A DNA stretch of 17,820 nt from Candidatus Zixiibacteriota bacterium (GTDB lineage: Bacteria > Zixibacteria > MSB-5A5 > SM1-73). The notes under the pieces were generated by a model, which saw only the letters and a list, made by a program, of their open reading frames with translations, made no database searches and had not been told where the DNA came from. Positions 1-8,189 of the stretch are shown one piece after another; the first letter of the stretch is position 1; every line of letters begins with the position of its first letter. The stretch covers positions 1 through 17,820 of the forward strand of contig JAGMFA010000023.1 in the NCBI GenBank assembly GCA_023127875.1. The letters are read 5' to 3'. The position numbers and the translations under genes are program-made.

Positions 1-85
1 TGAGATATTGAAAACCAACAACTTACGCCCGTATGGGCGGCTACAACTTCAAAACATCATTATGACACAGCCTCTTTGGGGAGAT

Positions 86-132
86 TGAGCGAAGCGAAAC
101 CCATAGGGCTGAGCGAAGCGAAATCCGTAGGA
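86..132. repeat. Tandem pair of short TGAGCGAAGCGAAA repeats
   Basis: Two adjacent copies, 86-108 and 110-132, share TGAGCGAAGCGAAA followed by (C/T)CC(A/G)TAGG, with a period of 24 bases. A third, diverged copy (3 differences in 23) is inside a reading frame at 5048-5070. This looks like a dispersed intergenic repeat and not coding sequence. The first 85 bases contain only a small CGCCC/GGGCG inverted repeat and no gene I can support. Confidence 0.7.
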
Positions 133-187
133 GGGTAAGAGTGAGGGGGAATCAAGATCAATTCAAAATGCAAAGTGCAAAGTTCAA

Positions 188-218
188 AATTGTCCGAATT
201 TGGATCCTGCGGACAATT
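188..218. repeat. Micro-palindrome family GTCC...GGATCC...GGAC, copy 1
   Basis: The core 192-214 begins GTCCGAATTTGGATCC and ends GCGGAC. The arms extend to a perfect 9-bp inverted repeat, AATTGTCCG at 188-196 against CGGACAATT at 210-218. Three more copies occur at 8514-8536, 9756-9778 (inverted) and 11550-11572. The AATT on each side could be a duplicated target or simply part of the palindrome. Confidence 0.8.
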
Positions 219-250
219 CAAAAATCAAAATCAATTCTTAATTTTGTGTG

Positions 251-326
251 CCTGTCGGGTCCCCTGACCCGACAGGGATCTATCCCGCCAGGTCAGGGGA
301 TGCGTATGCATTCATACGAACCTGGC
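251..326. repeat. Three consecutive hairpins (composite repeat)
   Basis: 251-261 pairs perfectly with 266-276 (11-bp stem CCTGTCGGGTC, 4-base loop). It is followed by a 5-bp GGGAT/ATCCC stem (275-279, 282-286). Next is an outer GCCAGGT/ACCTGGC stem (287-293, 320-326) enclosing CGTATG/CATACG (303-308, 313-318). Segment 299-319 recurs with one mismatch at 8469-8489. There is no T-run after the hairpins, so I do not call a terminator. Confidence 0.75.
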
Positions 327-353
327 AGGCACAATAAAGTTTGGTAAAATAAC

Positions 354-382
354 TTGACCTTAGAGAGTGATAACTATAAATT
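354..382 (+). promoter_or_regulatory. Candidate sigma70-type promoter for the restriction-modification operon
   Basis: TTGACC at 354-359 is followed by TATAAA at 375-380 (15-base spacer) or TAAATT at 377-382 (17-base spacer). It lies about 130 bases before the mod start codon, the only gene start in this direction. The spacing is not ideal for the better -10, so this is a tentative call from motif and context only. Confidence 0.35.
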
Positions 383-405
383 TATCTATTGAGTTACATA
401 CTTAA

Positions 406-426
406 GACACCAAGATAAGTCAGGAG
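406..426. repeat. 21-bp direct repeat, left copy flanking the Type III system
   Basis: GACACCAAGATAAGTCAGGA plus G at 406-426 recurs at 5481-5501 with one mismatch. Its first 13 bases also recur at 4622-4634, just after res. The copies bracket the mod-res genes and, in the longer interval, the unrecognised frame at 4872. It may be a general dispersed repeat and not a boundary of an acquired island. Confidence 0.65.
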
Positions 427-513
427 CATGGGGCGACGGACTTACAAACTAATTGAGAAGGACCGGTAGAGGTGAGCTACGGAGAAGAAGGAAATTGAGG
501 GAGCAATAGCACG

Positions 514-2205
514 ATGAAAAAGCGTCTTGAGCTAATTTGGCCCAACAAAGACAAGGTACTTCTCGGGCTGCATGAAAACGGTAAGCCTATCTGGGGCACG
601 AAGGCCGATTTAGAACCCCGGCTTTTAGTGCAGTTGGAATCCGTGGGACAAGTTAATCCCGACAGCTTAGACGACCTACACGAGCAGGGCGATAACCTGC
701 TGGTGAAAGGCGACAATCTCCTTGCCCTGAAAGCTCTGGAGCGGCATTTTGCGAGCAAAATTAAGTGCATCTACATTGACCCGCCGTTCAACACGGGAAA
801 TGCCTTCGAGCACTACGACGACGGTCTGGAGCACACAATCTGGCTTTCTATGATGAAGGCGAGGCTGGAGATACTCTGGAAATTACTGAAAAAAGATGGT
901 GTTATTTTTGTGCATCTCGATGATAATGAATGTGCTTATTGTAAGGTAATTCTGGACGAAAGATTCGGCGCAAAAAACTACCGTAACACGATTACCGTCA
1001 GAGCTAACAGTCCGTTTGGCTTCAAACACACTTCTAAAAGCATCTTCAAATCGGGCAATCAGATTCTTGTTTATGCAAAAAGTGAAGACTTTCAGTTTGG
1101 AAAACTCTTCGTCGAACGCTCGTATGACAAGGCATATAGGTTTATCCTCGACGAGAGAAGCCCAGATTTTCATAAGTGGAACTGGCAACCAATCGCTGAC
1201 GTGGTAGCGAGAGAGATAGGATATGAGAATTCGCGTGCAGCGAAGAAAGAGATCGGGAACGACGAATTCCTTGTACGCATCGGCGAATTTGCACTGAGGA
1301 ACGCCGAAAGAGTATTTCGAACCGCAGCCGTAACGGGTGGTGCTAGAAAGAAAAGGATAGACACCATTGAAAAGTCGATCAAAATGCGAAACAGAGTGCT
1401 TGTTCATCCAAATGATGACATGGAAGGTTACTACTTTTTGAACGGCGAGAGAATACTTTTTTATGACGAACGTTTAACTAAAGTAAATGGTGAAAAAGTC
1501 GCAGGTACAGTTCTCACGGATATATGGTACGATATTTCTTGGGAAGGCATAGCCAGAGAGGGGAACGTAGATTTTCCGAAATCTAAAAAGCCAGAAGCGT
1601 TATTGGCTAGAATTATTGAATTGTCAACCCACCCTGGTGACTGGGTTCTTGACTCCTTCCTCGGCAGTGGGACTACGGCCGCCGTTGCCCACAAGTTGAG
1701 GCGAAACTGGATCGGGATTGAGTTAGGTGAGCACGCCGAAACCCTTTGCTTGCCGCGGCTCAAGCGGGTAGTAAGCGATGAAGACCAAACGGGCATCAGC
1801 AAACAGGTCGGTTGGAAGGGAGGAGGGGGGTTCAGATATTGCGTCTTGGGTAACAGCCTGTTTGCTAAGGACAAGGACACAGGATTGGTCATGATTAACC
1901 CCAAATACACCAACGGACCTTTGGTGGCCGGTGTGTGCAACATAGAAGATTTCAGGCTAAATAATGATAGCCTCTTTCATGGTATCCGGGGCAACATCTA
2001 CGCCCATATTACGGAAGAAAAAGTTACCCAAAGCTACCTCGATGCAATCGTTGAACAGCTTCCCAACGGCAAATCCTTAACTATCTATTGCCTCAAGCGC
2101 GCTGCGCGCCTGAATGCCCCGGAGCTGGTTAAGATCAAACGGATACCAAAAGAGCTACAAATACCACGCTACTTGACCAGCAGCGGGAAAGGAGACGTGG
2201 AATGA
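514..2205 (+). CDS. mod: Type III restriction-modification system methyltransferase (Mod)
   Basis: DNA methyltransferase subunit that recognises the target site and methylates it, probably at adenine N6, and provides target recognition for the Res partner. The beta-class order is visible: catalytic motif IV DPPF at residues 89-92 ([13 protein letters not shown]) comes well before the SAM-binding motif DSFLGSGTT at about 380-388, which is followed by RRNWIGIEL. The stretch between them is the expected place for the target recognition domain. At 563 residues it is near the usual Mod size. Start ATG 514 is preceded by GAGGGAG at 497-503. Its TGA stop overlaps the ATG of res (ATGA, 2202-2205), showing translational coupling. 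I see no simple-sequence tract that would make it phase variable. The family is secure; the recognition sequence cannot be read from the protein. Confidence 0.93.
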   Translation: MKKRLELIWPNKDKVLLGLHENGKPIWGTKADLEPRLLVQLESVGQVNPDSLDDLHEQGDNLLVKGDNLLALKALERHFASKIKCIYIDPPFNTGNAFEHYDDGLEHTIWLSMMKARLEILWKLLKKDGVIFVHLDDNECAYCKVILDERFGAKNYRNTITVRANSPFGFKHTSKSIFKSGNQILVYAKSEDFQFGKLFVERSYDKAYRFILDERSPDFHKWNWQPIADVVAREIGYENSRAAKKEIGNDEFLVRIGEFALRNAERVFRTAAVTGGARKKRIDTIEKSIKMRNRVLVHPNDDMEGYYFLNGERILFYDERLTKVNGEKVAGTVLTDIWYDISWEGIAREGNVDFPKSKKPEALLARIIELSTHPGDWVLDSFLGSGTTAAVAHKLRRNWIGIELGEHAETLCLPRLKRVVSDEDQTGISKQVGWKGGGGFRYCVLGNSLFAKDKDTGLVMINPKYTNGPLVAGVCNIEDFRLNNDSLFHGIRGNIYAHITEEKVTQSYLDAIVEQLPNGKSLTIYCLKRAARLNAPELVKIKRIPKELQIPRYLTSSGKGDVE

Positions 2206-4601
2206 GCATTGTTTCGGAACTCATCCGGGATATGAGCCTCTGGAAGCCTCAAAAGGAGGGACTGGAGGTCTTTCATCTTATTGTTCAGGCTGTTCCATTT
2301 GGAAAAGGCGTCCCGAAGGCGACTACTATTGGAGCATTGGCAGGACTTCCAGCTATTCAGAATCAGATTAAGGAAAAGCGTTTTGACCTCAACGCCGAAC
2401 TTACTGGCAACGGAGGGACAGAGTTCCCCTCCTTCTGCTTTGCCATTGCCACCGGCGGCGGAAAAACACGGTTGATGGGTGCGTGCATCGCTTATCTCTA
2501 TTACACCAAAGGCTTCAAAAACTTCTTCATCCTTTCCAAAGGAGAAACGATTTACAACAAGCACCGCTTAGAGGACTTTCACCCTTCATCGCCTAAGTAT
2601 GTATTCAGGGGTCTTGCTTGGTTTCCTGTGCCACGCCTGATTGACGGAGACAACTATGAACGTTCTGGCTATCCTGAACTCTTCAGCAATGATCTTACCT
2701 TGTATCTATTTAACATTGAGAAGATTTTTAATGAGCGGACTGACGTTGAGTTTCGCTTCCACCGTTTCCATGAAAATATCGGGGGAAGTTTCGCGGATGT
2801 GCTTCGTTCCAAGCCCGATTTGGTCTTTCTTATGGACGAGAGCCACAACATCAGGGCGGAGAAATCCCTGAAAGCGATTAATGCCCTAAAGCCTATCTTA
2901 GGGCTTGAGTTCACAGCTACACCCAAAGCCGCCAATGTGATTTATGCCTTTTCTTTGCGACAAGCCACAAATGAAGGCGGACCAAACGGAGGCGGATTGG
3001 TTAAGCATGCTCGGGTAATCACCAGGCGGGATGATGACAGTCTCATTGAAGAACGAGAAGACATCAAACTTCGAGACGGTATCCGCATACACGAACGAAA
3101 GAAAACCTTACTCATTACCTACTGTAAGAATAATGGGCTCCCAATAGTTAAGCCCCGGGTGCTGATTTGTGCGCCACCCTCTCAAAAAGATCAGGAACAG
3201 AAACACATCGAAAGAATAGCCGAATACGTCCAATCCGATACCTTCTTGGGGGGAGTCTACAAGGGGAAAGTCCTGGCTGTTCATCAGGGGAGCGATGACG
3301 AACAAATCCAACAGCTTCTTGATCTTGAGAAGACCGATAATGATATAGAAATTGTCATTCATGTAAATAAGCTCAAAGAGGGTTGGGACGTGAAGACTAT
3401 TTATACTATTATCCCTCTCCGTGCTTCTGTTAGCGACATTCTCACCGTCCAGACCATTGGTCGGGGATTACGGTTACCTTTTGGAAGACAAGTTAGTCAT
3501 GACCCTGGATTGAGTGAGGAAGACCGTAAAGAGCTTCTGGATATAGATACTCTGGAAATCATATCCCACGAGAAGTATTCGGCTGTATTAGCAAAGATTA
3601 AGGCTGATCCTGAATGGGATGTAAGTGTTGCATCAGAACCAGGTGAAGAAAAAGAAAGCATACAGATTGATCCTGATGGAGAAAAAGGAACTCAATTAAA
3701 TATCCCTATCATTGTCGGAAAAATTTATTCTGAGGAAGAAATAGATTTAACTGATGTAAAGGTCAGTTATGAAAGTTTTGAGGACGTGGATATAAAATTA
3801 GTCGGAACAGACCTTGCCAATTTAGAGGAGCGGGATTATGAACGAATACTGGAAGAATGCAACGGCTCCCTGGTCAATTTCTTTGTTCGCATTCTCATCG
3901 AGGAAACCGATGAGTTTGACATCCGGGACAAGGAGAAGCTTCAGAGGTTTGTTCAAGCCTATATTGATAAGGCTCAGGTTGCGGCTGGTGAAAAGCAGGT
4001 GGTCTTGTTTAAGCATAGAGGAAAGATTGCCCAAGACATCCTTTCGCAGATCCGAGAGAAGATTAGAGACAAGACAACCATCGACTATGTGGTAACGGAT
4101 AGACCAGTTGAGTTTCGATCGTACTGGAGGAATTTCCCAAAAGGTTATGTAGAAAAGGAAAAGGACGCCGTTGTCGAGGAAGAATTAACGCATAATATCA
4201 TTGGAGGTTACACAAGGACCATATTTTCCAGGAATGTCTTTGAATCCAAACAGGAGAAGTGGTTAGCTGACATCCTTGACCGTGATAAGGAAGTCCTGAG
4301 ATGGGTCCGTCCTCCCACTGGACAGATGCCGATTGCCTATAAGGGGGGTAACTACAACCCCGATTTTATAGTGGAGTCTAAAAGCCATAGGTTCTTTGTG
4401 CTAGAGGTCAAGGCGAGGGATGAAATCACGCATGAAGATGTTCAGACCAAAGCAAGGGCAGCGCAGGCTTGGTGTATGGCTATGAGCAAAGCAACAGGGA
4501 AACCGTGGGAGTATAAACTCATCCCACACGATACTATCAAAAGCACGGGGAGTTTCAAAGGCGTTATTTCAAATGCCGTTGCCATACCAGCGAGTCCGTA
4601 G
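2202..4601 (+). CDS. res: Type III restriction endonuclease subunit (Res), SF2 helicase-nuclease
   Basis: ATP-dependent partner of Mod that translocates or switches on DNA and cleaves unmodified DNA away from the site. Visible SF2 motifs: Walker A ATGGGKT (GGGKT at 85-89), motif II DESH starting at residue 212, motif III FTATP at about 238, and motif [10 protein letters not shown] from residue 417. The C-terminus carries a PD-(D/E)XK nuclease signature: NPD with D721, then LEVK with E735 and K737. All key residues are present, so the enzyme should be active. At 799 residues it is somewhat short for Res but has both ends of the domain plan. Start ATG overlaps the mod stop by 4 bases, so the two form one operon and the product ratio is likely set by coupling. 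Confidence 0.93.
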   Translation: MSIVSELIRDMSLWKPQKEGLEVFHLIVQAVPFGKGVPKATTIGALAGLPAIQNQIKEKRFDLNAELTGNGGTEFPSFCFAIATGGGKTRLMGACIAYLYYTKGFKNFFILSKGETIYNKHRLEDFHPSSPKYVFRGLAWFPVPRLIDGDNYERSGYPELFSNDLTLYLFNIEKIFNERTDVEFRFHRFHENIGGSFADVLRSKPDLVFLMDESHNIRAEKSLKAINALKPILGLEFTATPKAANVIYAFSLRQATNEGGPNGGGLVKHARVITRRDDDSLIEEREDIKLRDGIRIHERKKTLLITYCKNNGLPIVKPRVLICAPPSQKDQEQKHIERIAEYVQSDTFLGGVYKGKVLAVHQGSDDEQIQQLLDLEKTDNDIEIVIHVNKLKEGWDVKTIYTIIPLRASVSDILTVQTIGRGLRLPFGRQVSHDPGLSEEDRKELLDIDTLEIISHEKYSAVLAKIKADPEWDVSVASEPGEEKESIQIDPDGEKGTQLNIPIIVGKIYSEEEIDLTDVKVSYESFEDVDIKLVGTDLANLEERDYERILEECNGSLVNFFVRILIEETDEFDIRDKEKLQRFVQAYIDKAQVAAGEKQVVLFKHRGKIAQDILSQIREKIRDKTTIDYVVTDRPVEFRSYWRNFPKGYVEKEKDAVVEEELTHNIIGGYTRTIFSRNVFESKQEKWLADILDRDKEVLRWVRPPTGQMPIAYKGGNYNPDFIVESKSHRFFVLEVKARDEITHEDVQTKARAAQAWCMAMSKATGKPWEYKLIPHDTIKSTGSFKGVISNAVAIPASP

Positions 4602-4687
4602 TTCAGGTTCCCTGCACACCTGACACCAAGATAAAACCCAATTCTGATACCTAACCCGTAGTCTCTCTTACCACAAAAAGCAAATTC

Positions 4688-4771
4688 ACCATTTATGGTG
4701 AGCTTCGAACCATTCATGGTGAGTCTCGAACCATTCATGGTGAGTCTCGAACCATTCATGGTGAGTTTCGA
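4688..4771. repeat. Four 21-bp tandem repeats after res
   Basis: Units 4688-4708, 4709-4729, 4730-4750 and 4751-4771 have the form ACCATTCATGGTGAGTCTCG plus A. Units 2 and 3 are identical; units 1 and 4 differ by a few bases, and a degenerate half unit follows to about 4790. Each contains the near-palindrome ACCAT-NN-ATGGT. On the minus strand it could encode a repeated MNGSRLT heptad, but that frame is a shadow of res. The 270-base gap 4602-4871 otherwise holds only the 13-base repeat at 4622-4634 and no terminator I can see. Confidence 0.85.
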
Positions 4772-4871
4772 ACCACAACTTTAATGGTGAACACGATAGC
4801 TCCGCCTTTTATTGGGGAGATGAATGTCTTTTGCATGCACAGAACACCTCTTAAGGGAGAAGTAGAATCAT

Positions 4872-6002
4872 ATGAACCATCTGCTTGATACCGACGACGA
4901 AAAGGAACAAGCCACCCAATTGAAGTTCTTGGAAACCTTGATCCACAAGCTCATCAAAAGATTGGAAGAAGACTCTTATAAGCCTAAAGTCCAGGATGCT
5001 TTAAAAGCCATCCAGCTTAAACAGAACATGGCTAAAACCTCTGAAGTTGAACGGAGTGAAACCCATAGGGCCGAAAAAATCTTTTGGCAGGAAATAGAAT
5101 CAATAAGAAAAGAAGTATTGCCCAAACTTTTTCCACAAACCCTCAACCTGAAAGCTCAAATTCAAAATACTATCATAGGGCTTAAACATCTGGTAAGAAA
5201 TGGCATTCTTCCGGTCAAAACCATCACCGATCTCAAGACCCAGAATTCGGGCACTTTCAATCAAGGCAAATCCAAAGAAAGCCAGCTCACTTATCACCGT
5301 ATTGGTCGGCTCCTCTCCTCCATGGGATTCAGAAAGGCTAAAACCCAAACCGGAACCTACGCCATCCTCTGGGATGACGAACTACTTTCTCATCATACAT
5401 TTTCTAATGCTAAAAAAAACGTAAAACAAACACCAGTAAGTCCAGTAAGTCCAGCCGGTAGGTCCGGACCCCGCACACTCGACACCAAAATAAGTCAGGA
5501 GAACTTTTCGCCGAGGCTGGTCATGCCTCAGGCAGATCCCGCTATGAGCGGGAGTGCCTCGGCTACGAACTATCGAGAAATGACTTTTATCCCTTCCTTT
5601 TTGAATAAAGCCACAGTCACACCATCCCCTTCGACTAATTTCCCTTTTCTCTTAATCTGTCCGCATCCACACGAAGGGCTTCTCTTTTTCATCCAGGCTA
5701 TCTTTATCTTAAACTTTTTTGCAATTTTCAGGGAGGCGAACGCGCCTCGCAGAAGGAAAGGAGTCGCATCTTCCCCTTTTTTCGAGATGACCAGACTAAA
5801 GCCGGCAAGGACATCCTTTCCCCCACCCTCTGCTATATCTACGCCTGCCCTTGGAATGGAGAGTCCTCCTAAGACCTCTGGACAGATGGGGATTGCTTTT
5901 TTTGTCCGCACCAGTTTTTCCACCCGTCTGTCTTTGGCACTTTTCCCATCGAAACGGCAGGGAATACCACAAAGACAGGCGGAGACCAGGTACTGGATTT
6001 GA
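4872..6002 (+). CDS. Hypothetical protein; N-terminal half plausible, C-terminal half spurious read-through
   Basis: I do not recognise this gene. Residues 1-185 look like a real protein: charged helices (LKFLETLIHKLIKRLEED, AEKIFWQEIESIRKEVLPKL), then a compact stretch YHRIGRLLSSMGFRKAKTQT ending in YAILWDD that resembles a winged-helix DNA-binding unit. Start ATG 4872 has GGGAGAA a little upstream. Residues TSEVERSETHRAE (about 56-68) come from a dispersed repeat at 5048-5070. After about 5425 the frame runs through repeats (AGTAAGTCC twice, GGTCCGGACC, the direct repeat at 5481, a nested hairpin) and then antisense to the DUF523 gene. I infer that the original 3' end was lost or displaced by repeats. 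Only the first 185 residues should be trusted. Confidence 0.5.
   Translation: MNHLLDTDDEKEQATQLKFLETLIHKLIKRLEEDSYKPKVQDALKAIQLKQNMAKTSEVERSETHRAEKIFWQEIESIRKEVLPKLFPQTLNLKAQIQNTIIGLKHLVRNGILPVKTITDLKTQNSGTFNQGKSKESQLTYHRIGRLLSSMGFRKAKTQTGTYAILWDDELLSHHTFSNAKKNVKQTPVSPVSPAGRSGPRTLDTKISQENFSPRLVMPQADPAMSGSASATNYREMTFIPSFLNKATVTPSPSTNFPFLLICPHPHEGLLFFIQAIFILNFFAIFREANAPRRRKGVASSPFFEMTRLKPARTSFPPPSAISTPALGMESPPKTSGQMGIAFFVRTSFSTRLSLALFPSKRQGIPQRQAETRYWI
5048..5070. repeat. Dispersed TGAACGGAGTGAAACCC repeat inside the 4872 reading frame
   Basis: This 23-base segment matches 86-108 at 20 of 23 positions. It is read as VERSETHRA within the frame starting at 4872 without breaking it. It is therefore a probable in-frame insertion of an otherwise intergenic repeat. 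Confidence 0.6.
5481..5563. repeat. Right copy of the 21-bp direct repeat plus nested hairpin
   Basis: 5481-5501 matches 406-426 with one mismatch. It is followed by a nested palindrome: outer arms GCCGAGGC (5510-5517) and GCCTCGGC (5556-5563), inner arms TCCCGCT (5537-5543) and AGCGGGA (5547-5553) with loop ATG. It sits just beyond the 3' end of the minus-strand DUF523 gene. It could act as an RNA stem there, although it lacks a T-run. Confidence 0.7.
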
Positions 6003-6010
6003 TTGCTCAC
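5570..6010 (-). CDS. DUF523 family protein
   Basis: Small cytoplasmic protein of the DUF523 (YbbK-like) family, whose biochemical role is not established. Family hallmarks are visible: the N-terminal SACLCGIPCRFDG cysteine cluster, the ICPEVLGGLSIPR motif, a central helix (FASLKIAKKFKIKIAWMKKR), SPSCGCG, and the C-terminal LVEGDGVTVALFKKEGI. The length (146 residues) is close to family size, so the gene appears complete. The start is GTG at 6008-6010, with AGAGG a few bases upstream. It lies downstream of the M23 peptidase gene on the same strand but behind a terminator, so it probably depends on read-through or its own weak promoter. The plus-strand frame from 4872 covers nearly all of it antisense; this one is the real gene. 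Confidence 0.9.
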   Translation of the reverse strand: MSNQIQYLVSACLCGIPCRFDGKSAKDRRVEKLVRTKKAIPICPEVLGGLSIPRAGVDIAEGGGKDVLAGFSLVISKKGEDATPFLLRGAFASLKIAKKFKIKIAWMKKRSPSCGCGQIKRKGKLVEGDGVTVALFKKEGIKVISR

Positions 6011-6027
6011 CGGATACCCTCTTCTTC

Positions 6028-6060
6028 AAAAAAACAAAAAACCCCGACTTGTTATCGAGG
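6028..6060 (-). terminator. Rho-independent terminator after the M23 peptidase gene
   Basis: On the minus strand CCTCGA (6060-6055) pairs with TCGGGG (6047-6042; one G-U pair) around a 7-base loop. It is followed at once by TTTTTTGTTTTTTT (6041-6028). It lies about 30 bases past the peptidase stop codon and ahead of the DUF523 start, separating the two. Confidence 0.85.
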
Positions 6061-6088
6061 TCCTTTCACACAATCTGTTTTAGACTGA

Positions 6089-7009
6089 CTATCGGTCCAC
6101 CAGGTACTCGTTTGAAAGAAAATATCTGAGTGGATTTTTTGCCCGACCCTGATAGTGGACTTCGTAATGAAGATGAGGTCCGGTGGAGTAACCGGTGTTG
6201 CCCACCGCGCCGATGATCTCTCCTCTTTTCACATGTTGTCCACGTTTTACTGCGATGCGGGACAGATGTGCATAAACAGTGGTGTAGCCATATAGATGAT
6301 TAATTCGAACCAATTTCCCCAAGCCGACATCTCTTGTCACATGGCTCACCACGCCATCAGCTGTAACATACACCGGGGTGCCGATGTCGGTTGCCAGATC
6401 TACTCCTCGATGAAACTGTCTTCTGCCGGTAAAGGGATCTCTTCTCATTCCAAAGCCACAGCTCAAATAGCCGGAGGTGGGGTGGATGGATGGGGTATGG
6501 TCAAGAATATTTTTCCTCTCAGATAAGCTGGAATATACCTGTTCAAAGTTTTCCTTCTCAAATCTTGCTTGCCTTAAAAGCTTCTCCAGCTCAGTTTCAG
6601 CCACATATGCTTGCTCTACCTCAGGACTGGCGTTGATCAACCTGCTGGGTATAGGTCCACCCACTCCCAACTCCCTTATCTGTGCATCCACCTCCGGCAG
6701 ACCAAAGACCATCCTCACCTCCTTTTCCTTATCAATCAGTTCGGCCATCTGACTCTTCAAGCTGGATATGGTGGAATTCATCTCATCCAACTTAGTTTCT
6801 AAGTAACTATTTTCCTTTTGCAGACGCCTCAGCTTTAACTTGTCAAAAGCTCGGTTGGAGGCATCCAGCGAGAAAAACAAACCGGAGGAAAGGAGAAGAA
6901 CAAAACCAATGAAAAGGAAAATCAAAAAATGAAGAGAAACCTTAGTCTCTAAAACCCTACCTTTTTGGTGGGGAATAAACAAGATGGAAAACCTTTTCTT
7001 AAGACTCAT
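6089..7009 (-). CDS. M23 family metallopeptidase, membrane-anchored with coiled coil
   Basis: Predicted envelope endopeptidase of the LytM type that cuts peptidoglycan cross-links or regulates such cleavage. Layout: short basic N-terminus, one membrane segment at about 25-47 (LHFLIFLFIGFVLLLSSGLF), a coiled coil at about 55-100, a linker, and a C-terminal M23 domain at about 175-300. Zinc ligands H200 and D204 (FHRGVDLA) and H281 (PHLHYEV) are present, with catalytic-type H248 (VYAHLS) and H279, so it appears to be an active enzyme and not a degenerate EnvC/NlpD-like regulator. Start ATG 7007-7009 follows a good minus-strand promoter. It is encoded alone, with a terminator just after the stop. 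Confidence 0.93.
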   Translation of the reverse strand: MSLKKRFSILFIPHQKGRVLETKVSLHFLIFLFIGFVLLLSSGLFFSLDASNRAFDKLKLRRLQKENSYLETKLDEMNSTISSLKSQMAELIDKEKEVRMVFGLPEVDAQIRELGVGGPIPSRLINASPEVEQAYVAETELEKLLRQARFEKENFEQVYSSLSERKNILDHTPSIHPTSGYLSCGFGMRRDPFTGRRQFHRGVDLATDIGTPVYVTADGVVSHVTRDVGLGKLVRINHLYGYTTVYAHLSRIAVKRGQHVKRGEIIGAVGNTGYSTGPHLHYEVHYQGRAKNPLRYFLSNEYLVDR

Positions 7010-7074
7010 TTCCTATTCCTATTAGAATTAACTGGTCAAATTTGCCCTCGAATCCGACCAAAACAAGTTTTCCA

Positions 7075-7103
7075 AAAATAAACCTACACTCCTATCTTGT
7101 CAA
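7075..7103 (-). promoter_or_regulatory. Sigma70-type promoter of the M23 peptidase gene
   Basis: On the minus strand TTGACA (7103-7098) and TATTTT (7080-7075) are separated by exactly 17 bases. The -10 box lies 65 bases before the peptidase ATG. A perfect -35 with optimal spacing and correct direction makes this a good call from motif alone. Confidence 0.65.
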
Positions 7104-7163
7104 GTATTTTTTTATCTCTGAAGATTTTTTTGAACTGGAGGATGGACTTGGGGGCAATTGGTA

Positions 7164-7415
7164 TTACTTGATGAGGATATATTCTCTCTTGAGGATCTTG
7201 TTCACCACTTTGACGAATTTCTCTGAGTTCAAATCCTGCAGACCGTATATATGCCAATAGGTCTTCTCCGGCTTCTTATAATCTGTTTTCCTTCTTTTCG
7301 GCATCTCTTTTAATCTCCCCCACCTTTCCTCAAAGGTCAATGTGGGCAGATCAAAAGTGCCTACACTAACCTTATCGGTATTTAGCTTAATTCCTACAGT
7401 TAACTTTTTCAGCAT
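7164..7415 (-). CDS. Small hypothetical protein (83 aa), uncertain
   Basis: I do not recognise it. The product is basic, with an ordered look (FEERWGRLKEMPKRRKTDYK, then TYWHIYGLQDLNSEKFVKVV) and no signal or membrane segment. The ATG at 7413-7415 has no evident ribosome binding site. It lies upstream of the peptidase promoter on the same strand and does not overlap another gene. The amino-acid composition is more protein-like than the other short frames in this gap, but conservation would be needed to accept it. Confidence 0.35.
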   Translation of the reverse strand: MLKKLTVGIKLNTDKVSVGTFDLPTLTFEERWGRLKEMPKRRKTDYKKPEKTYWHIYGLQDLNSEKFVKVVNKILKREYILIK

Positions 7416-8189
7416 GTTTCAACGCAATTGTTGTGCCTAGAAGGAAAGCCCGGCAAAACTTTTCATACAAAAGGACAACTTCAAATTCTACTTGAACTTA
7501 ACCACATAAGGGAAAATCCTTTCAGGCTTCTATAAAAACCGAACTCAAAAAACTTATAGGAAACCGACCAGAAAGTATCGCTTTGCGTCAATACTTTCTG
7601 TTTATAAATCTCTTTAACATTCCTTTAATTTTGCTTTTCAAAGCAAAATATCTCCGCTGAGATTAAACGCTCTGATACGCTCTTAGACTAAAGATCAGTC
7701 TCCTTTGATCTAATATTCAACTATCTTTTTGGTGAGGTGGAAAAGGAAGCTCTTGAAAGCGAAACTACGACTAAAATTTAAAGAGGAAACCGCCCCCTCG
7801 CGGATTCAAAAATATATAAAAATCGTAGAACCGATATTGCCCAACTTTTCTTTTGCATTTCTTTCCTTTCTTCCACCTTCGGTTTGAAGTTAAAAAGTGC
7901 CCGAAGTTTTGTCAAGTATTTTATTGCGATATTTGAAGATAAAACCGTTCTGGGGACAGAATATGACAGAACTTACCGAATTGATCCTGTAATCTTTAGC
8001 AAAATCAACAGGTTAACGACGCATACGTATTTGTTTATATTTTTAGCTCAAAAATCCCTTATTCCAATTTTACCTCTGGGAAATTTGTTTTTTTCTATTG
8101 TTGTGCGTGAAAAGTCTCATCCCAGGTCTGCAGAACATTTTTCTATCCCACTTATTTTTTGGGCAAAAGAGATTATACCCCATCGATAG
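7416..8189. other. AT-rich gene-poor stretch with several inverted repeats
   Basis: No convincing gene. The region holds a 10-bp stem (7569-7578 with 7591-7600, 12-base loop), a near-perfect 22-base palindrome (7628-7649, ATTTTGC...GCAAAAT), a 6-bp stem AGATCA/TGATCT (7692-7697, 7706-7711) and CTACGA/TCGTAG (7765-7770, 7823-7828). TTGTCAAGTATTTT at 7909-7922 repeats the -35 region of the M23 promoter (7097-7110) and puts a minus-strand TTGACA at 7915-7910, with a weak TAACTT 17 bases on. It could be a structured RNA or regulatory DNA; I saw no tRNA, SRP, tmRNA or RNase P signature. A 101-codon plus-strand frame (7884-8189) here looks like chance. Confidence 0.4.

Noticed and set aside
251..276. 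Rho-independent terminator
   Set aside because: The stem is strong, but neither strand has a T-run after it, and the same sequence style appears as a dispersed repeat.
141..347. 68-codon plus-strand frame
   Set aside because: It is composed of hairpins and dispersed repeats, its translation is low in protein character, and it has no ribosome site.
883..1407. 174-codon minus-strand frame inside mod
   Set aside because: It is antisense to a well-supported methyltransferase gene with all motifs; it is a shadow frame.
4442..4759. Minus-strand frame with repeated MNGSRLT heptads
   Set aside because: Its start lies in the 21-bp tandem repeats and the rest is antisense to res. The heptad is a by-product of the DNA repeat.
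4700..4775. tRNA suggested by TTCGAACC
   Set aside because: The motif is part of the tandem repeat; there is no acceptor stem or cloverleaf around it.
4688..4790. CRISPR array
   Set aside because: The units are contiguous 21-bp tandem repeats with no spacers, and no cas genes are present.
7884..8189. 101-codon plus-strand frame
   Set aside because: There is no ribosome site, it lies in AT-rich DNA, and its composition is Phe/Ile-rich without pattern. It is likely chance.
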